Shown here in pieces: positions 10,956 to 21,515 of a DNA stretch of 64,000 bases. The stretch spans positions 1 to 64,000 of the forward strand of contig DJQM01000019.1 in assembly GCA_002437585.1 (NCBI GenBank), written 5' to 3'. The position numbers were made by a program, and so were the translations under genes. Within the stretch, counting starts at the first letter, position 1. Every line of letters starts with the position of its first letter. The notes below the pieces were generated by a model. The model searched no databases. It had not been told where the DNA came from and saw nothing but the letters and a program-made list of their open reading frames with translations. This stretch comes from Clostridiales bacterium UBA6386 (GTDB taxonomy: Bacteria > Bacillota > Clostridia > Oscillospirales > Oscillospiraceae).

Positions 10956-12371
10956 TTACAGGTTGATTTCGGTGGCAGAGTGCTCAACGTCCGCCAGCAG
11001 GGGCTTGATTTCCGCCAGGAACCGCTCTACCTGCTCCGGGCAGCGTCCCACATAGAGCCTGGGATCCAGCAGTGCCTCGATTTCTGCGGGAGTCATGCCG
11101 AACTCCTTCCGGGCGGACAGCAGCTCCAGCAGATTGCAGCTTTCGCCGTTTTTCATCCGGGCAGTGGCTTCCATGGAGCAGGAGCGGATAATTTCGTGCA
11201 GCTCCTGCCGGTCGCCGCCCCGCTTGACGGCCTCCATCATCAGGTTTTCAGAGGTCATAAAGGGCAGATATTCCCGGACGGCTCGCTCCACGATCTTTTC
11301 GTTGACGTGAAGGCCGTCGGTAACGTTCTGGGCAAGGCGCAGCACCGCGTCGGCGCACAGGAAGCCCTCAGGCAGGGAAATCCGCCGGTTGGCGGAATCG
11401 TCCAGCGTCCGCTCCAGCCACTGGGTGGAGGCGGTCATGGGGGCGTTCAGCGCATCGGCCATCAGGTACCGGGACAGGGAGCAAATTCGCTCGCAGCGCA
11501 TGGGATTGCGCTTGTAGGGCATGGCGGAGGAACCGATCTGATTCTTCTCAAAGGGCTCCTCCACCTGCCGGTCGTGCTGCAGCAGGCGGATGTCGTTTGC
11601 CATCCGGTAGCAGCTCTGGGCAATGGAGGACAGTACATTCAGAATCCGGCTGTCCAGCTTCCGGGGGTAGGTCTGGCCGCAGACGGCAAAGCACTTGGTA
11701 AAGCCAAAGTCGGCGGAGATCATCCGGTTCATTTCGTCAATTTTGGAAGTATCTCCGTCAAACAGATCCAAAAAGCTTGCCTCGGTACCGGTGGTTCCCC
11801 GGCAGCCCAGGAATTTCATGCTGCTGATGACAAAGTCCAGCTCTTCCAGATCAGCCAGCAAATCCTGCATCCACAGGGTAGCCCGCTTTCCCACCGTGAC
11901 CAGCTGAGCCGGCTGATAGTGGGTATAGCCCAGGGTTGGCATGGCTTTATAGGTGTCGGCAAACTGGGAAAGATTTGCCAGCACCTTCAGAAGCTCTCCC
12001 CGGAGGTACTTCAGGCCGTCCCGGTAGAGAACGATGTCCGCATTGTCCGTGACATAGCAGCTTGTCGCGCCCAGGTGGATGATACCGGCAGCGTCGGGTG
12101 CCGCCTTTCCATAGGTGTAGACATGAGCCATCACGTCGTGACGAACCTCTTTTTCCCGTGCGGCGGCGCATTCGTAGTCGATGTCGGTCACATGAGCCTC
12201 CAGCTGAGCCACCTGCGCTGGGGTAATGGGAAGCCCCAGTGCCATTTCCGCCTTTGCCAGGGAAATCCAGAGCTTACGCCAGGTCCGGATCCGGGTGTCC
12301 ATGGAGAACAGCTTCAGCATGTAGTCCGAAGCGTAACGGGAGCTTAAGGGGGATTCGTATTTATCTGTCAT
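10956..12371 (-). CDS. purB: Adenylosuccinate lyase
   Basis: Fumarate-releasing lyase acting twice in purine synthesis, on SAICAR and on adenylosuccinate. 471 aa. The superfamily signature GSSAMPYKRNPMR carries the mobile catalytic Ser loop; TGTEASFLDLFDGD is a second conserved block. The length is closer to the 470-480-aa clostridial and animal-like form than to the 430-aa Bacillus form. It sits between purA (12 nt upstream) and guaA. Together with PurC and PurA it completes the aspartate-to-fumarate amino transfers encoded in this cluster. Confidence 0.95.
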   Translation of the reverse strand: MTDKYESPLSSRYASDYMLKLFSMDTRIRTWRKLWISLAKAEMALGLPITPAQVAQLEAHVTDIDYECAAAREKEVRHDVMAHVYTYGKAAPDAAGIIHLGATSCYVTDNADIVLYRDGLKYLRGELLKVLANLSQFADTYKAMPTLGYTHYQPAQLVTVGKRATLWMQDLLADLEELDFVISSMKFLGCRGTTGTEASFLDLFDGDTSKIDEMNRMISADFGFTKCFAVCGQTYPRKLDSRILNVLSSIAQSCYRMANDIRLLQHDRQVEEPFEKNQIGSSAMPYKRNPMRCERICSLSRYLMADALNAPMTASTQWLERTLDDSANRRISLPEGFLCADAVLRLAQNVTDGLHVNEKIVERAVREYLPFMTSENLMMEAVKRGGDRQELHEIIRSCSMEATARMKNGESCNLLELLSARKEFGMTPAEIEALLDPRLYVGRCPEQVERFLAEIKPLLADVEHSATEINL

Positions 12372-12383
12372 GACTTACCTCTC

Positions 12384-13658
12384 TCAGCGCAGAATGATGC
12401 TGTCCCGCTCAGGTCCCACGGAAACATAGCCGATGCGGCAGCCGATGGCGGCTTCCAGATATTCCACATACTTCCGAGCCTGAACGGGCAGATTCTCCCA
12501 GGTGCGCACGCCGGAAATGTCACATTTCCAGCCATCCATGTACTCCATGACAGGCTCGGCGTCATTCAGCAGGGCAGGGAAGGGAAACTCGTCGGTGATC
12601 CTGCCGTTCAGCCGGTAGTGAGCGCAGACGGGAATCCTGTCCATATAGCTGAGCACATCCAGCTTGGTCAGGGCGATGTTGGTGGCACCCTGGCACTGAA
12701 CGCCGTAGCGGGTGGCCACGATGTCCACCGGACCCACCCGGCGGGGACGGCCGGTTTTCGCGCCGTACTCAAAGCCCGCCTGGCGCAGCGCCTCGGCCTC
12801 ATCGCTGAACATTTCACATACGAAGGGGCCTTCGCCCACACAGCTGGAGTAGGCCTTCACCACGCCGATGACCTCATCGATCTTCACACTGGGCAGACCG
12901 GAGCCAACGGGGGCATAGGCCGCAATGGGGTTGGAGGAGGTGGTATAGGGATGGATGCCGTAGTCTAAGTCCCGCAGAGCACCCAGCTGAGCCTCGAAGA
13001 GGATCTTCCTTCCGTCCTTCTGAGACTGGCGCAGATAAACACCGGTGTCACGGATGAAGGGCTTGATCCGATTGCAGAAATTATCAATCCAGGCCTCCAG
13101 TTCCTCCATGGTCACGGGCTTTGCGCCGTAAATCCGGGTCAGGGTCAGATTCTTCCATTCCATCAGATCCTGCAGATGCTCCCGCAGATGCTCAGGATAC
13201 AGCAGTTCCCCGGCAAGAATGGTCTTTTTTGCGTACTTGTCAGCATAGAAAGGGGCAATGCCCTGCTTGGTGGAACCAAACTTCTTGTCTGCAAGTCTGG
13301 CCTCCTCCAAACCGTCCAGCTCCCGGTGCCAGGGCATCAGCAGGGAAGCCCGGTCGCTGATTATCAGATTCTCCGGGGTGATGGCCACGCCCTGGGAAGT
13401 GGTCTGCTCGATCTCCTTCCAGAGATTTTCCGGATCCAGGGCAACACCGTTGCCCAGCACATTCATAACACCTTTCCGGAAGATACCGGAGGGCAGCAGA
13501 TGCAGGGCGAACTTGCCGTACTCATTGACAACGGTGTGGCCGGCGTTGCCGCCGCCCTGATAACGAACCACGATGTCATAGTCCTGGGTCAGAAGATCCA
13601 CCATCCGCCCCTTGCCTTCATCGCCCCAGTTGATTCCTACGATTGCAGCGTTTCCCAT
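12384..13658 (-). CDS. purA: Adenylosuccinate synthetase
   Basis: GTP-dependent ligation of aspartate to IMP, the first step to AMP. 424 aa from the ATG at 13658, which is preceded by AAGGAGGAC; a longer in-frame extension to 13847 lies inside purC on the same strand and is not used. The P-loop variant GDEGKG lies near residue 12, and the GGGNAGHTVV block and GRPRRVGPVDIVATRYG block are intact. It follows the purC stop by 13 nt. Confidence 0.96.
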   Translation of the reverse strand: MGNAAIVGINWGDEGKGRMVDLLTQDYDIVVRYQGGGNAGHTVVNEYGKFALHLLPSGIFRKGVMNVLGNGVALDPENLWKEIEQTTSQGVAITPENLIISDRASLLMPWHRELDGLEEARLADKKFGSTKQGIAPFYADKYAKKTILAGELLYPEHLREHLQDLMEWKNLTLTRIYGAKPVTMEELEAWIDNFCNRIKPFIRDTGVYLRQSQKDGRKILFEAQLGALRDLDYGIHPYTTSSNPIAAYAPVGSGLPSVKIDEVIGVVKAYSSCVGEGPFVCEMFSDEAEALRQAGFEYGAKTGRPRRVGPVDIVATRYGVQCQGATNIALTKLDVLSYMDRIPVCAHYRLNGRITDEFPFPALLNDAEPVMEYMDGWKCDISGVRTWENLPVQARKYVEYLEAAIGCRIGYVSVGPERDSIILR

Positions 13659-13671
13659 TTCCGCGTCCTCC

Positions 13672-14385
13672 TTACAGGTGCTCTTCCAGACGGCGCATGA
13701 TCTCGGCGTAAGCCTCTTCCACGCCGCCCATATCCCGACGGAAGCGATCCTTATCCAGCTTCTCATGGGTCTTGGAGTCCCACAGGCGGCAGGTGTCGGG
13801 GCTGATCTCGTCGGCCAGGACGATGGTGCCGTCGGAAAGACGGCCAAACTCCAGCTTGAAGTCCACCAGGGTCACGCCGCAGCTGAGCCAGAAGGCCTTC
13901 AGCAGCTCGTTGACCTTCAGAGCGTAGGTACGAATGGTTTCAATTTCCTGAGCGGTAGCCAGCTTCAGAGCCAGCGCGTGGCTGGTATTGAGCAGAGGAT
14001 CGCCCAGCGCGTCATTCTTATAAGAGAATTCAAAGGTGGGCTGATCAAACACGATGCCTTCCTCCACACCGTAGCGCTTGGCAAAGGAGCCGGCGGAAAT
14101 GTTGCGGACAATGACCTCCAGGGGCACGATCTGCGCCTTCTTGACCAGGGTCTCCCGGTCGCTGAGTTCCTTGACAAAGTGGGTGGGAATTCCATTTTTT
14201 TCCAGCATTGCCATGAGCCGGTTGCTCATTTTGTTGTTGATGACACCCTTTCCGACGATGGTGCCCTTCTTTAGTCCGTTGAACGCGGTGGCATCATCCT
14301 TGTATGCCACGATCAGAAGCTCAGGGTCATCGGTGGTGAATACCTTCTTGGCTTTTCCTTCGTACAGCTGCTCTTTCGGTTCCAT
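13672..14385 (-). CDS. purC: SAICAR synthetase (phosphoribosylaminoimidazole-succinocarboxamide synthase)
   Basis: Adds aspartate to CAIR in purine synthesis. 237 aa, the normal length of the short bacterial form. It opens with EQLYEGKAKKVF, the ATP-binding start of the family, and contains LVDFKLEFGR and DEISPDTCRLWD, which bind substrate. A GGAGGA site precedes the ATG. It lies 15 nt downstream of asnB and 13 nt upstream of purA, so co-transcription is likely. Confidence 0.96.
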   Translation of the reverse strand: MEPKEQLYEGKAKKVFTTDDPELLIVAYKDDATAFNGLKKGTIVGKGVINNKMSNRLMAMLEKNGIPTHFVKELSDRETLVKKAQIVPLEVIVRNISAGSFAKRYGVEEGIVFDQPTFEFSYKNDALGDPLLNTSHALALKLATAQEIETIRTYALKVNELLKAFWLSCGVTLVDFKLEFGRLSDGTIVLADEISPDTCRLWDSKTHEKLDKDRFRRDMGGVEEAYAEIMRRLEEHL

Positions 14386-14400
14386 GTTGTTTCCTCCTGA

Positions 14401-15981
14401 TTATTTTCCGCTGTCACCGTAGTTGGACAGTACCCGGGCGGAGGGATCTGTGACATTGCAGCCCTCCCAGTCCTTATTCGGCATCCAGAAATCCACGATC
14501 ATATTGCCTTGACCGGGGTAATACTTCTCGAAAATTTCACGGTAAAGCAGAGATTCCTTGGTGAACGGTTGCGCGTGGGTATACTTCTGACGCTTCTGCT
14601 CAAATTCCGCCTGGGTATAACAGCTTTCCGCGTAGGCCTTCAGGTAGTCCACCATGGAGTGACCCACCGCGTCGGAGAAGGCCGCCTTCTCCCGCCACAG
14701 AATGTCGTGGGGAAGATAGGTGCCGTCGTCGAAGGCGTGACGCAGTAAATATTTACCCTTATGGTATTTGTTGAGCTTCAGCTCCGGGTTCACCGCCATC
14801 ACATACTTCACAAAGTCCAGGTCGCCGAAGGGCACCCGGGCTTCCAGGGAGTTGACGCTGATGCACCGATCTGCACGGAGCACATCGTACATATGAAGCT
14901 CCCGAATCCGCTTCTGGGCTTCCTGCTGGAAGGCTTCCGCAGACGGGGCGAAATCCGTGTACTTATAGCCGAAGAGCTCATCGGAGATTTCGCCGGTCAG
15001 AAGCACCCGAATATCCGTATTCTCATGAATGTACTTGCACACCAGATACATACCGATGCTGGCGCGGATGGTGGTGATATCAAAAGTCCCCAGTAATTCT
15101 ATCACATTTTCCAGCGCATGCAAGACATTTTCCTTAGAAATTATGACTTCGGTGTGATCCGAGTGAATAAAATCTGCTACCTCCTTGGCGTATTTCAGAT
15201 CAATGGCGTCTCCGGACATGCCAATTGCGAAGGTTCTGATGGGCTTTTTGCTCTCCCTGGCGGCGATTGCGCATACCAAAGAGGAGTCCAGGCCGCCGCT
15301 GAGCAGGAAGCCGACCTTGGCATCCGCCACCAGCCGCTTGCGCACACCGGCCACCAGCTTGTCGTGGATATTCCGACAGACGGTCTCCAGATCGTCGTCG
15401 AGATACTGATCCACGGCGGCGATGTCCCGATAGCAGACAAATTTCCCGTCCGCGTAATAATATCCGGGCGGGAAGGGGAGAATTTCACCCACCAGACCCA
15501 GCAGATTCTTCGGCTCGCTGGCGAACACAATGGTGCCCGCGGTGTCGTAGCCGTAGTACAGGGGCCGGATTCCGATGGGATCCCGGGCGGCGATGAACTG
15601 CTTCGTTTCGCCGTCGTAGAGGATGCAGGCGTATTCCGCGTCCAGCATATCAAACATTTTAACGCCATACTTCCGGTAAAGGGGCAGCAGTACCTCGCAG
15701 TCGCTGTCGCTCTGGAAGGTATAGCTGTCTTTCAGCTCCTGGCGGAATTTCTCGAAGCCGTAAATTTCGCCGTTGCACACCACAGCGCTTGACTCCAAAG
15801 TAAAGGGCTGCATCCCCTCCGGGTGCAGACCCATAATGGCCAGGCGGTGAAAACCAAGGACTCCACCGCCGACCTCCAGAATCCGGGAATCGTCCGGGCC
15901 ACGGGAAATGGTGCGGTCAAAGCCCCGCCGGAACGCTGCCATGTTCAGGGGTCTTCCGCAATAACCGATAATTGAACACAT
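14401..15981 (-). CDS. asnB: Asparagine synthetase B (glutamine-hydrolysing)
   Basis: Transfers the glutamine amide nitrogen to aspartate. 526 aa from ATG 15981, chosen because the nucleophile must be Cys2 (MCSIIGYCG) and AGGAGGAAA precedes it; an in-frame start 30 nt further up would bury the Cys. The class II glutaminase domain spans about 1-200, and the synthetase domain has the PP-loop LLSGGLDSSLV. Upstream, a strong terminator-like hairpin (15998-16038) separates it from the amt-PII gene, and I see no clear separate promoter, so expression may need read-through. Confidence 0.95.
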   Translation of the reverse strand: MCSIIGYCGRPLNMAAFRRGFDRTISRGPDDSRILEVGGGVLGFHRLAIMGLHPEGMQPFTLESSAVVCNGEIYGFEKFRQELKDSYTFQSDSDCEVLLPLYRKYGVKMFDMLDAEYACILYDGETKQFIAARDPIGIRPLYYGYDTAGTIVFASEPKNLLGLVGEILPFPPGYYYADGKFVCYRDIAAVDQYLDDDLETVCRNIHDKLVAGVRKRLVADAKVGFLLSGGLDSSLVCAIAARESKKPIRTFAIGMSGDAIDLKYAKEVADFIHSDHTEVIISKENVLHALENVIELLGTFDITTIRASIGMYLVCKYIHENTDIRVLLTGEISDELFGYKYTDFAPSAEAFQQEAQKRIRELHMYDVLRADRCISVNSLEARVPFGDLDFVKYVMAVNPELKLNKYHKGKYLLRHAFDDGTYLPHDILWREKAAFSDAVGHSMVDYLKAYAESCYTQAEFEQKRQKYTHAQPFTKESLLYREIFEKYYPGQGNMIVDFWMPNKDWEGCNVTDPSARVLSNYGDSGK

Positions 15982-15997
15982 ATCTATATTTCCTCCT

Positions 15998-16038
15998 AAA
16001 AACAAACCCATGGGAGAGCCGAAAAATTCGACTCTCCC
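15998..16038 (-). terminator. Terminator or attenuator between amt and asnB
   Basis: On the minus strand a 12-bp stem (GGGAGAG-T-CGAA pairing with TTCG-G-CTCTCCC, one G-T wobble, 3-nt T loop) is followed by ATGGG and TTTGTTTTT. It ends only a few nt before the asnB ribosome-binding site. Confidence 0.8.
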
Positions 16039-16054
16039 GCAGGTGATTATTTTA

Positions 16055-17770
16055 TTATTCTACATCCTGGAGGGCATCGAAGCCCTCTTCACCGGTGCGA
16101 ACCTTCACAACGTTCTCCACATCGTAGACAAAGATCTTGCCGTCGCCGATATGGCCGGTATACAGAACGCGCTTCGCGGTCTCAATAACCGCGCGAACGG
16201 GAACCTTGCTGACGACGATGTCCACCTGCACCTTGGGCAGAAGGCTGGCCTCCACGGGAACGCCCCGGTAGAACTCCTGCTTGCCCTTCTGGACGCCGCA
16301 GCCCATGACGTGGGACACGGTCATGCCGGTGATACCGATGCCCATCATGGCGTTCTTCAGCCGCTCCAGACGAGCCTCCTTGCAGATAATCTCCACCTTG
16401 GTCAGCTTGGGTCTGTCGTCGCTGAACACAGGCATTTTCTTCACGGGTATGGCCTCGGCAGCGGGGGTATCGCCGGTGACCACCGCAGGGACTTCCTCAA
16501 AGGTGGAATCCGGCAGCATGGCAAATCCGGCATAAGCGGAGGGAAGACCGTGCTCGGTAGCGTCCAGACCGGTGATTTCCTCTTCCGCGGACACCCGCAG
16601 GCCGATGGTTGCCTTGATTGCCAGGAAGGTCAGGGTGATGGTGACGACCGTCCAGGCGGCTACGGTCACAAAGCCCAGCAGCTGCAAGCCCAAAAGCTGG
16701 AAGCTGCCGCCGTAGAATAGGCCTTCAATGGTCTCGCCGGAGGCATTGGCGATGGAGTAGCCAGGAGCGGTGCTGGTTGCGAACAGGCCTACGGCGATGG
16801 TGCCCCAGATGCCGTTCAGGCAGTGGACAGCCACGGCACCCACGGGATCGTCAATTCGCAGCACATTGTCCAGCAGCCACACGCCGAAGACCACCAGCAC
16901 ACCGGAAACCGCGCCGATCACAATAGCGCCGAAGCAGTCGGTGACATCACATCCGGCGGTGATGGCCACCAGACCCGCCAGGGAGGCATTCAGGCACATG
17001 GACACATCGGGCTTGCCGTATTTCACCCAAGTGAAGATCATGCACGCCACGGTAGCAACTGCGGGAGCGACGGTGGTGGTGAGGAAAATGGAGCCCAGCT
17101 GGCCGACAGAGGTGGCAGCGGCACCGTTGAAGCCGTACCAGCCCAGCCAGAGGATAAACACACCCAAAGCACCCAGGGCAATGCTGTGGCCGGGGAAGGC
17201 GTTGACCTTGATGATCTTGCCGTCGGGACCGTGTACGAACTTGCCGATCCGGGAGCCTAACATCTTGGCACCGATGAGAGCGGAGATGCCGCCCACCATG
17301 TGGATGGCGCAGGAACCGGCGAAATCGTGGAAGCCCAGGGAAGCCAGCCAGCCGCCGCCCCAGATCCAGTGCGCCTCGATGGGGTAGATCAGGGCGGAAA
17401 TCACCGCCGAGTACACACAGTAGGACAGGAATCTGGTACGTTCGGCCATGGCACCGGAAACAATGGTCGCGGTGGTGGCGCAGAACACCAGATTGAACAC
17501 AAAGCTGGAAAAATCGAAGCTTTCATAGGCGGTGAACAGGTCAAAACCTGGCTTGCCGATAAAACCAAGCAGATCCTCGCCCATGAGCAGGCTGAAGCCA
17601 ATGAGGATGAACACCACGGTGCCGATGCAGAAGTCCATCAGATTCTTCATGATGATGTTGCCGGTATTCTTGGCTCTTGTAAAGCCGGCCTCCACCATGG
17701 CGAAGCCTGCCTGCATCCAGAAAACCAGTGCCGCGCCGATCAGGTACCATACGCTCCAAATTTCACTCAT
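16055..17770 (-). CDS. amt: Ammonium transporter fused to a C-terminal PII domain
   Basis: Inner-membrane ammonium channel with its own PII signal domain, 571 aa. The Amt part (1-395, about 11 helices, no signal peptide) has the pore twin histidines His157 and His316 and Asp149. A linker (about 400-455) leads to a PII/GlnK domain at 456-571 with the ATP loop TGHIGDGKIFV and the T-loop Gln494. Aligned to GlnB, the uridylylated Tyr51 is replaced by Val506, so this PII cannot be uridylylated at that site and probably senses only ATP/ADP and 2-oxoglutarate. AGGAGG lies 7 nt before the ATG. It stands between glnN and asnB. Confidence 0.95.
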   Translation of the reverse strand: MSEIWSVWYLIGAALVFWMQAGFAMVEAGFTRAKNTGNIIMKNLMDFCIGTVVFILIGFSLLMGEDLLGFIGKPGFDLFTAYESFDFSSFVFNLVFCATTATIVSGAMAERTRFLSYCVYSAVISALIYPIEAHWIWGGGWLASLGFHDFAGSCAIHMVGGISALIGAKMLGSRIGKFVHGPDGKIIKVNAFPGHSIALGALGVFILWLGWYGFNGAAATSVGQLGSIFLTTTVAPAVATVACMIFTWVKYGKPDVSMCLNASLAGLVAITAGCDVTDCFGAIVIGAVSGVLVVFGVWLLDNVLRIDDPVGAVAVHCLNGIWGTIAVGLFATSTAPGYSIANASGETIEGLFYGGSFQLLGLQLLGFVTVAAWTVVTITLTFLAIKATIGLRVSAEEEITGLDATEHGLPSAYAGFAMLPDSTFEEVPAVVTGDTPAAEAIPVKKMPVFSDDRPKLTKVEIICKEARLERLKNAMMGIGITGMTVSHVMGCGVQKGKQEFYRGVPVEASLLPKVQVDIVVSKVPVRAVIETAKRVLYTGHIGDGKIFVYDVENVVKVRTGEEGFDALQDVE

Positions 17771-17855
17771 ATTCTTTACCTCCTGTTTCTATCTAAATAT
17801 TAGTCACTTCTTCTTTCCGTAAATCGTATTTTATATTTTATGCAATAGCCGCTTT

Positions 17856-17886
17856 CCGGGAGGGGATGGTCAGTCCCCTCCCACGG
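17856..17886 (-). terminator. GC-rich hairpin between glnN and amt
   Basis: An 11-13-bp stem (minus strand CCG-T-GGGAGGGGA with TCCCCTCCC-CGG, 7-nt loop CTGACCA) stands 43 nt after the glnN stop. No T-run follows, so it may be a 3'-end stabiliser, a weak terminator or part of the amt leader. Confidence 0.45.
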
Positions 17887-17928
17887 GCCGTCCGAGACGA
17901 CATTTGGCAGCTATAGAAGGGAGCAAAG

Positions 17929-20025
<2,097 letters not shown>

Positions 20026-20063
20026 AATATTACACCCCTTCTATTTTGTCAGAAATCAAACAG

Positions 20064-20109
20064 AAGGCAAGGGTGTCGAAGCCGCTCGGCTTCAAGACAT
20101 CCTTGCCTT
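20064..20109 (-). promoter_or_regulatory. 5'-terminal hairpin of the glnN transcript
   Basis: A stem of about 20 bp (AAGGCAAGG, one mismatch, TGTC, 2-nt bulge, GAAGCC; loop GAGC) begins within 1-2 nt of the predicted glnN transcription start. No T-run follows, so it looks like an RNA-stabilising or protein-binding structure rather than a terminator. On the opposite strand it lies upstream of the glnA promoter. Confidence 0.6.
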
Positions 20110-20117
20110 ATGGGCGC

Positions 20118-20146
20118 ATTGTACACTACTTGCGGCCATTTGTCAA
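20118..20146 (-). promoter_or_regulatory. Promoter of glnN
   Basis: Minus strand TTGACA (20146-20141), exactly 17 nt, TACAAT (20123-20118). This is close to the sigma-A consensus. Confidence 0.85.
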
Positions 20147-20183
20147 CACCCTGCACAAAAAATATTTTTTTGCTTTAGGCAGA

Positions 20184-20212
20184 TTGACAAGCCGCTTTTC
20201 GTCGAATATAAT
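20184..20212 (+). promoter_or_regulatory. Promoter of glnA
   Basis: TTGACA (20184-20189), 17-nt spacer, TATAAT (20207-20212): a perfect sigma-A consensus. The leader from about 20219 to 20275 can form two small hairpins. Confidence 0.88.
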
Positions 20213-20275
20213 TTTTCCAAACAATTCCGTCGGCGGATTCTGCCGAAAGCCCGGATTCCGGAAAGGAAGGGTAGT

Positions 20276-21481
20276 ATGAAATACACGCCCCAGGAAGTCA
20301 TGCAGTATATCCAGGAGGAGGATGTGAAATTCATCCGCCTTGCCTTCTGTGATGTGTACGGCTGCAATAAGAATATTTCCATCATGCCCCAGGAGCTGGA
20401 GCGGGCCTTTGCGTACGGCATCGCCATCGACGCCTCCGCCATCGCGGGCTTCGGCGATGAGGCTCACTCCGATCTGTTTCTCCGTCCGGATCCGGCTACC
20501 CTTTCCGTGCTGCCCTGGCGGCCGGAGCATGGCCGGGTAGTGCGGATGTTCTGCTCTGTTACCGACCAGCAGGGAACGCCCTTTGTCCACGACTGCCGGA
20601 GTATTCTCAAGCAGGCCATTGCCGACGCAGCCCAGGCGGGGTTTGCCTTTTCCTTCGGCTCGGAGCTGGAATTCTACCTGTTCCGGCTGGACGAAAACGG
20701 AGAGCCGACCCACATTCCCTATGACCAGGCCACCTACATGGATGTGTCCCCGGACGACAGGTGCGAAAACGTCCGCCGGGAAATCTGCCTGACATTGGAG
20801 CGGATGGGCATCCGTCCGGAATCCTCCCACCACGAGCAAGGGCCTGGCCAGAACGAAATTGACTTCCGCTATTCCGATGCCCTCACCGCTGCGGACAATG
20901 CGGTGACCTTCCGGACGGTGGTCAAAACCATCGCCGCGGGCAACGGCCTCTACGCGGACTTTTCTCCCAAGCCTCTGCCCGATCAGCCCGGCAGCGGCTT
21001 CCATATCAATATGTCCGTGAAAGGTCCGGGAGAAGACCGGATGCACCACATGATGGGCGGTATTCTGGAGCGTGTGTCGGACATGACCCGGTTCCTGAAT
21101 CCCTGTCCCCAGTCCTATAACCGGCTGGGTGCCTTCAAGGCTCCCAAGTATATTTCCTGGTCGAACAACAACCGCTCCATGCTTATCCGCATTCCGGCGG
21201 CGGCAGGGGAGTACCGCCGGGTGGAGCTTCGCTCTCCGGACTGCGCCGCCAATCCTTATCTGGCCTTCGCGTTACTCATCTGGGCGGGTCTGGACGGCAT
21301 TCAGAACCGGATCGACCTTCCGGAGAAGGCCAACGTGAACCTGTATACCGCCGAACCCCAGGACATCGGGGACATGGAGACTCTGCCCCTTTCTCTGGGC
21401 GCGGCCACCAGACGGGCGGAGGAAAGCGCGTTCATCCGAGCCCATCTTCCGGAGTCCCTGATTGCTTGCTACCGCAGCTAA
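20276..21481 (+). CDS. glnA: Glutamine synthetase type I (short form)
   Basis: Second glutamine synthetase, of the type I fold, 401 aa, which is 40-70 aa shorter than most GlnA proteins. Catalytic Glu130 and Glu132 (GSELEF), the HHEQGPGQNEI block at 185-195, the ammonium/glutamate block GSGFHINMS at 239-247 and EYRRVELRSPD at 312-322 are intact. The missing length is at the C-terminus; the region carrying the adenylylated Tyr of enterobacterial GlnA is absent. GGAAGGG precedes the ATG. An ANTAR regulator follows 34 nt downstream. Confidence 0.93.
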   Translation: MKYTPQEVMQYIQEEDVKFIRLAFCDVYGCNKNISIMPQELERAFAYGIAIDASAIAGFGDEAHSDLFLRPDPATLSVLPWRPEHGRVVRMFCSVTDQQGTPFVHDCRSILKQAIADAAQAGFAFSFGSELEFYLFRLDENGEPTHIPYDQATYMDVSPDDRCENVRREICLTLERMGIRPESSHHEQGPGQNEIDFRYSDALTAADNAVTFRTVVKTIAAGNGLYADFSPKPLPDQPGSGFHINMSVKGPGEDRMHHMMGGILERVSDMTRFLNPCPQSYNRLGAFKAPKYISWSNNNRSMLIRIPAAAGEYRRVELRSPDCAANPYLAFALLIWAGLDGIQNRIDLPEKANVNLYTAEPQDIGDMETLPLSLGAATRRAEESAFIRAHLPESLIACYRS

Positions 21482-21515
21482 GAGAAAAGAAACAGAACGA
21501 AAAGGGGGAGGACAC

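Noticed and set aside
17856..17886. ANTAR-binding RNA motif (loop containing ACTGAC with A1 and G4)
   Set aside because: The hexaloop exists only if the closing pair is followed by a 2-nt bulge; the unforced fold has a 7-nt loop CTGACCA and there is no second hairpin.
20213..20275. Glutamine riboswitch or ANTAR target in the glnA leader
   Set aside because: Two small hairpins form, but their loops (7 and 3-4 nt) do not fit either known motif.
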